From positions 622 through 16,179 of the forward strand of contig DHHB01000101.1 of the NCBI GenBank assembly GCA_002403075.1: DNA of 15,558 nt, written 5' to 3'. This document shows positions 11,858 through 15,558 of the stretch, piece by piece. The stretch comes from a bacterium UBP1_UBA4783 (GTDB lineage Bacteria > Krumholzibacteriota > Krumholzibacteriia > Krumholzibacteriales > Krumholzibacteriaceae). Both the position numbers and the translations under genes were made by a program. Below the pieces are notes generated by a model, which made no database searches, was not told where the DNA came from, and saw only the letters and a program-made list of their open reading frames with translations. Numbering within the stretch: position 1 is the first letter of the stretch; the number at the start of each line of letters is the position of its first letter.

Positions 11858-14800
11858 TCACGGTCCTTTGTTCGTTTTTCCCTTGAGCTTCTTCTCGAAG
11901 ACGGCGTACACGACCGGCACGAGCACGAGCGTGATGAGCGAGGAGCTCAGAAGCCCGCCGATCACCACGCGCGCGAGCGGGGCCTGCGTTTCGCCCCCTT
12001 CGCCGAGACCGAGCGAGAGGGGGAAGAGGCCGAGCGTCGTCGTGAGCGTCGTCATGAGGATGGGGCGGAGCCGCCGGGAGCCGGCCGCGCGGATCGCGTC
12101 CATGAGCTCCATGCCATGGATGCGGCGGAGCTGGTTCGTGTAATCGACGAGCAGGATCGCGTTGTTCACGACGATACCCGCGAGCATGATGCATCCGATG
12201 AAGGCCTGCATGCTGAAGATCGTGCCGGTGAGGATCATGATGAGCGTCACCCCGATGAGCGCCATCGGAATGGAGAAGAGCACGACGAAGGGATCCCGCC
12301 ACGACTCGAACTGGCCCGCCATGACCATGTACACGAGGAACACCGCGAGCACGAGGCCGAGAAGAAGCTCCCGGAACGCCTTCTGCTGCTCTTCGTAATC
12401 GCCTCCGAAAAGTATCGAGAAATCCCTCGGCACCGGGACCGCGCGGAGCTCGCGGCGGATGTCCCGGATGATCGAGCCAATGTCGCGGCCGGTGAAGTTC
12501 GCCTCGATCGTGATGATGCGCTCCTGATCCTTGCGCTCGATCCGCACCGGTCCCCGCTCCTCGACCGCGTCGACGACGTTGCGGAGCACGACCGGCTCGC
12601 CGCGGCTGTTGACGACGGTGAGATCGAGAATCCCGCCGAGCTCGATCCGATCCTCCTCGGCGAGCCGAAGGAGGATGTTGTACTGTTTGCCGCCCTCGCG
12701 ATAGAGGGAGGCGCGCGTCCCGCCGACCGCCGTTTGCAGCGCGTCGCCGATGCGGGATACGCCGAGGCCGAGGTCGGCGGCCTTGGCCCGGTTGATTCTG
12801 ACGATCCGCTCGGGGCTCCCCTCTTCGCGGCTGATCCGCGTGTCGGTGATCCCCGGCACGCCGGCGACGACGTCGTCGACCCGGCGCGTGAGCTCGTGCG
12901 CCTTCTCGAGATCGTATCCGCGGATCTCGATGCTGAGGGCGGTTTGAGACTGGGCGCCCATGCGAAGAACGAAAAGCCCCTGGCCGGCCCTCGTGCGGAT
13001 GGTGACGCCCGGCAGGCCCGCGAGGGCGCGCCGCAGATCGTTCGCGACGCGTTCGCTGCTCCGGCGCCGCTCGCCGCGGGGGACGAGAGTCACGCGGATA
13101 TCCGCCGTATGACCGCCCGAAGCGCCCCAGCCGCCGCTTCCCGCGAACGAGATCATCGACGTCATCTCCGGCACGTTCGCCCGCACGATCTCCTCGACGG
13201 CGCGCGTCGTCGCGTCCACGAGCTCGAGCTTCGTGCCGACCGCCATCTCGATGCCGACGCGCACCTCGCCCTCGTCGGTCGCGGGCATGAGCTCGACGCC
13301 GACGAACCGGATGAGCCCGATCGAGAGTGCGAAGAGTCCGGCGAATGAAAACACGACGATCCGTTTGCGCGCGAGCGCCCACCCGAGCACGAGCGAATAC
13401 CGCTCCTCGATCCGCTTGAACGCCTCCTCGCTCCGCGCGTAGAGGCGGTGGAGGCGGCTCTCGCCCCGGCGGCGTTCCACGCTCTGGAACCGGAGAAAAC
13501 GCGAGGCGAGCATCGGGATGAGGGTGAGCGCCACGATAAGGGAGCACAGGAGCGAGAAGCTCACGACGAGCGCCATCTGCCGGAACACGATCCCCGACAT
13601 CCCCCGGATGAACACCACGGGAAGGAACACGACAAGGGTCGTCAGCGTGCTCGCGACGATCGCCGACCAGACCTCCGAGGCTCCGGTCATCGCGCTCTCG
13701 ATGGGCGAGGAGCCCGTCTCGCGGTGGCGGTAGATGTTCTCGAGCACGACGATCGAGTTGTCGACGAGCATGCCGATGCCGAGAGCGAGGCCGCCGAAGG
13801 TGATGATGTTGAGCGTGAACCTGCCGAAGTACATGAGGGCGAACGTGGCGATGATCGATATCGGAATGGCGGTCGCGATGATGAGCGTGCTCGAGAGGTT
13901 GCGGAGAAAGACGAACAGGATGAGTATCGCGAGCAGTCCGCCGAACAGCAGCGTCAGGCCGGTGCTGGCGATCGACCGCCGGATGTAGATGGAGCTGTCT
14001 CTCAGCGGCGTGAGCTGGAGCTGCGGGATGTCGCGGTTGATGCGGTCGACCTCGGCGCGCACGCCGTCCGCCACGGTAACCGTGTTGGCGCCGGACTGCT
14101 TGCTCACCGATATGCGGAGTCCCGGCTGTCCGTTGATGCGGACGATCTGGCGGACCTCTTCCCAGCTATCCTCGACGTCCGCGACGTCGCGGATGCGAAT
14201 CGGGGAGCCGCCCCGCGTCGCGACGACCGTTTCCCGGATCTCGTCGAGGTCGCGGTATTCCCCCTGCGTGCGCACGAGCACCTCGAGGTTGCCCTGCTCG
14301 AAAAGGCCGGCCGGCACGTTGCGGTTTTCGTTGCGGAGGGCGGCGAGGATAGCGTCGGCGGAGATGCCGAGGGCCTTGAGCTTCGCGGCGCGCGCCTTGA
14401 CGTGGATCTCGCGGTAGAGACCGCCGTGGATGTCGATCGAGGCCACGCCCGGAACGCGCTCGAGACGGTACTTCACCTGGTCCTCGGCGATGCGCCGCAG
14501 GTCGAGCGGATTGATGTCGCCCGAGAGCCCGATCATCATGATCGGGAACGCGGAGAGATCGAACTTGCGGATCATCGGGCGGTTGACGTCCTCGGGAAGC
14601 CTCCCGAGCACGCGATCGATGCGGTCGCGGATGTCGTTCGCGGCGACGTCGAGATCGGTTCCCCAGGAAAAAGCGACCCGGACCTGGCTCGTCCCCTCCG
14701 TCGAGACGGACGTGATTTCCTCGACCCCCTGAACCGCCGCGAGCGCCTCCTCGATCGGCCGCGTGACGGACTCCTCCATCTCCTGCGGGCCGACGTTGCC

Positions 14801-14953
14801 GTAGTTCGTGATCACCGAGATGGTGGGGAAGGTGATTTCGGGCATGAGGTCGATCGAGAGGCGCGAGAAGGAGACGACGCCGATGGTGACGGCGACGAGG
14901 TAGATGATGCTCGTGAGGATGGGGCGCTGGATCGGTCCCCGCGCGACGTTCAT
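11858..14953 (-). CDS. RND efflux permease (AcrB/SwrC type)
   Basis: 1031 residues, normal length for the family. The start MNVARGPIQRPILTSIIYLV holds the cytoplasmic N-terminus and first membrane helix. Porter domain motifs include FPTISVITNYGNVGPQEMEESVTRPIEEAL-type sequence from residue 42. Helix 4 has GMLVDNSIVVLENIYR with the proton-relay D398, where AcrB has two adjacent aspartates and this protein has Asp-Asn. In helix 10 AcrB's lysine position reads VVNNAILLVDY (about 928-938), so the canonical Lys is absent. This matches SwrC/YerP-like RND pumps rather than AcrB/MexB or metal-exporting CusA. It begins inside the adaptor stop codon (ATGA, 4-nt overlap), so the two are translationally coupled. 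Substrate is unknown; amphiphiles or drugs are likely from the family. No outer membrane channel gene is in the window. Confidence 0.95.
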   Translation of the reverse strand: MNVARGPIQRPILTSIIYLVAVTIGVVSFSRLSIDLMPEITFPTISVITNYGNVGPQEMEESVTRPIEEALAAVQGVEEITSVSTEGTSQVRVAFSWGTDLDVAANDIRDRIDRVLGRLPEDVNRPMIRKFDLSAFPIMMIGLSGDINPLDLRRIAEDQVKYRLERVPGVASIDIHGGLYREIHVKARAAKLKALGISADAILAALRNENRNVPAGLFEQGNLEVLVRTQGEYRDLDEIRETVVATRGGSPIRIRDVADVEDSWEEVRQIVRINGQPGLRISVSKQSGANTVTVADGVRAEVDRINRDIPQLQLTPLRDSSIYIRRSIASTGLTLLFGGLLAILILFVFLRNLSSTLIIATAIPISIIATFALMYFGRFTLNIITFGGLALGIGMLVDNSIVVLENIYRHRETGSSPIESAMTGASEVWSAIVASTLTTLVVFLPVVFIRGMSGIVFRQMALVVSFSLLCSLIVALTLIPMLASRFLRFQSVERRRGESRLHRLYARSEEAFKRIEERYSLVLGWALARKRIVVFSFAGLFALSIGLIRFVGVELMPATDEGEVRVGIEMAVGTKLELVDATTRAVEEIVRANVPEMTSMISFAGSGGWGASGGHTADIRVTLVPRGERRRSSERVANDLRRALAGLPGVTIRTRAGQGLFVLRMGAQSQTALSIEIRGYDLEKAHELTRRVDDVVAGVPGITDTRISREEGSPERIVRINRAKAADLGLGVSRIGDALQTAVGGTRASLYREGGKQYNILLRLAEEDRIELGGILDLTVVNSRGEPVVLRNVVDAVEERGPVRIERKDQERIITIEANFTGRDIGSIIRDIRRELRAVPVPRDFSILFGGDYEEQQKAFRELLLGLVLAVFLVYMVMAGQFESWRDPFVVLFSIPMALIGVTLIMILTGTIFSMQAFIGCIMLAGIVVNNAILLVDYTNQLRRIHGMELMDAIRAAGSRRLRPILMTTLTTTLGLFPLSLGLGEGGETQAPLARVVIGGLLSSSLITLVLVPVVYAVFEKKLKGKTNKGP

Positions 14954-15558
14954 CGTCCGGCCTTCCCGCCCGCGGGTTTCCCGGCCTCTCCCGTCTTCGC
15001 CGGCGAGTCCTGCGGAAGCAGGACGGGGCTGCCGTCCGCGAGAAGGTGCTGCCCGAGCGTGACCACCCGCCCTTCGAGGGCGGGGGAGACGATCTCGGCG
15101 CGATCCGTCGTGACGATTCCGGCCTCCACGGGAACGAAGCGCGCCGTCGTCTCGCCGTCGCGGACGACGAATACGCCCATGCCGGCGGCCGAGCTCACGA
15201 CGGCCCGGCTCGGAACGATCTGCGCGTGGTCGCGCGAGGCGATCTTGACCCTGATCCGCGCGAACATCCCCGGCTTGAGGAGAAGCGCCGCGTTCGCGAC
15301 CTCGACCTCGATCTGCGCCATGCGGGAGGCCTCCTGAAGCATCGGCGCGACGCGCGAGACGCGCCCCGAAAACGTCTGTTCGGGCAGGGCGTCCACCGAT
15401 ACGTCGGCGGGCTGCCCCGGTTTGACGAGCCGGTAGTCGCGCTCGGCTACGGAGCTTCGCACGATCACCGTTCCGATCTCGATGACCGAGACGACGGCGG
15501 CGTTCGGCGCGAGCAGCGCGCCCTCGTCCACGAACCGCTCCCCGATGTATCCCGCGCG
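14950..15558 (-). CDS. RND periplasmic adaptor (HlyD/MFP family), 3' part
   Basis: 202 C-terminal residues are visible; the frame runs off the right edge, so the GTG at 15531 is an internal valine and not a start. AGYIGERFVDEGALLAPNAAV is the return half of the lipoyl-like domain. DYRLVKPGQPADVSVDALPEQTFSGRVSRVAP is the beta-barrel domain. RIRVKIASRDHAQIVPSRAVV leads into the membrane-proximal domain with FVVRDGETTARFVPVEAGI. The tail ends in a Gly/Lys/Pro-rich stretch. It bridges the permease to an outer membrane channel. Its TGA overlaps the permease ATG. Confidence 0.93.
   Translation of the reverse strand, partial: RAGYIGERFVDEGALLAPNAAVVSVIEIGTVIVRSSVAERDYRLVKPGQPADVSVDALPEQTFSGRVSRVAPMLQEASRMAQIEVEVANAALLLKPGMFARIRVKIASRDHAQIVPSRAVVSSAAGMGVFVVRDGETTARFVPVEAGIVTTDRAEIVSPALEGRVVTLGQHLLADGSPVLLPQDSPAKTGEAGKPAGGKAGR

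Noticed and set aside
11315..15337. Long plus-strand open frames (over 600 codons each) opposite the RND and adaptor genes
   Set aside because: Arg/Asp/His-rich shadow translations of the confidently identified minus-strand genes.

Overview
The window is about 15.6 kb of high-GC bacterial DNA with short intergenic gaps and Shine-Dalgarno-type starts. The gene content points to a Gram-negative (diderm) cell: an RND efflux pump with its periplasmic adaptor, a lipoprotein with an SdrD-B-like domain, secreted FG-GAP repeats with 'PGWP' motifs, and a sigma-54 activator. The FG-GAP/PGWP style is common in uncultivated FCB-type lineages (Eisenbacteria/Krumholzibacteriota-like), but that placement is a guess. 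No rRNA, tRNA, insertion sequence or CRISPR array was seen.

Layout. (1) 1-213: 3' end of an unrecognised gene. (2) 327-1081: two overlapping plus-strand genes, a 69-residue helical protein and a nucleotidyltransferase-fold protein, arranged like a toxin-antitoxin or MNT-type pair. (3) 1082-1500: no convincing protein gene, but on the minus strand a sigma-54-type promoter, an upstream pair of TGCGCA dyads and a chain of hairpins ending in a wobble-paired stem and an AT-rich tail. I read this as a candidate small RNA of about 150 nt. (4) 1501-7298, minus: a 1395-residue sensor histidine kinase with a periplasmic FG-GAP propeller, followed by an NtrC-family response regulator with an intact GAFTGA loop. 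The regulator has its own sigma-54-type promoter and an upstream GCGCA-N5-TGCGC dyad. (5) 7541-8119, plus: a small secreted cysteine-containing protein, closed by a strong terminator. (6) 8224-10338, minus: a membrane-anchored SGNH/GDSL-like protein and a stomatin/QmcA-type SPFH protein. (7) 10531-11784, plus: a lipoprotein. (8) 11858-15558, minus: an RND permease and the 3' part of its adaptor, overlapping by 4 nt.

How it may work together. The sensor sees an extracellular ligand or envelope state, phosphorylates the NtrC-type regulator, and the regulator acts at sigma-54 promoters. Two candidate promoters lie in the window, before the regulator gene and before the putative small RNA. Each has the same type of dyad centred about 140 bp upstream of the predicted start. 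The design resembles Vibrio LuxO/Qrr or Gac/Rsm circuits but would be independent of them. Several other genes (SPFH, SGNH, RND, lipoprotein) concern the cell envelope, though nothing in the sequence ties them to the regulator.
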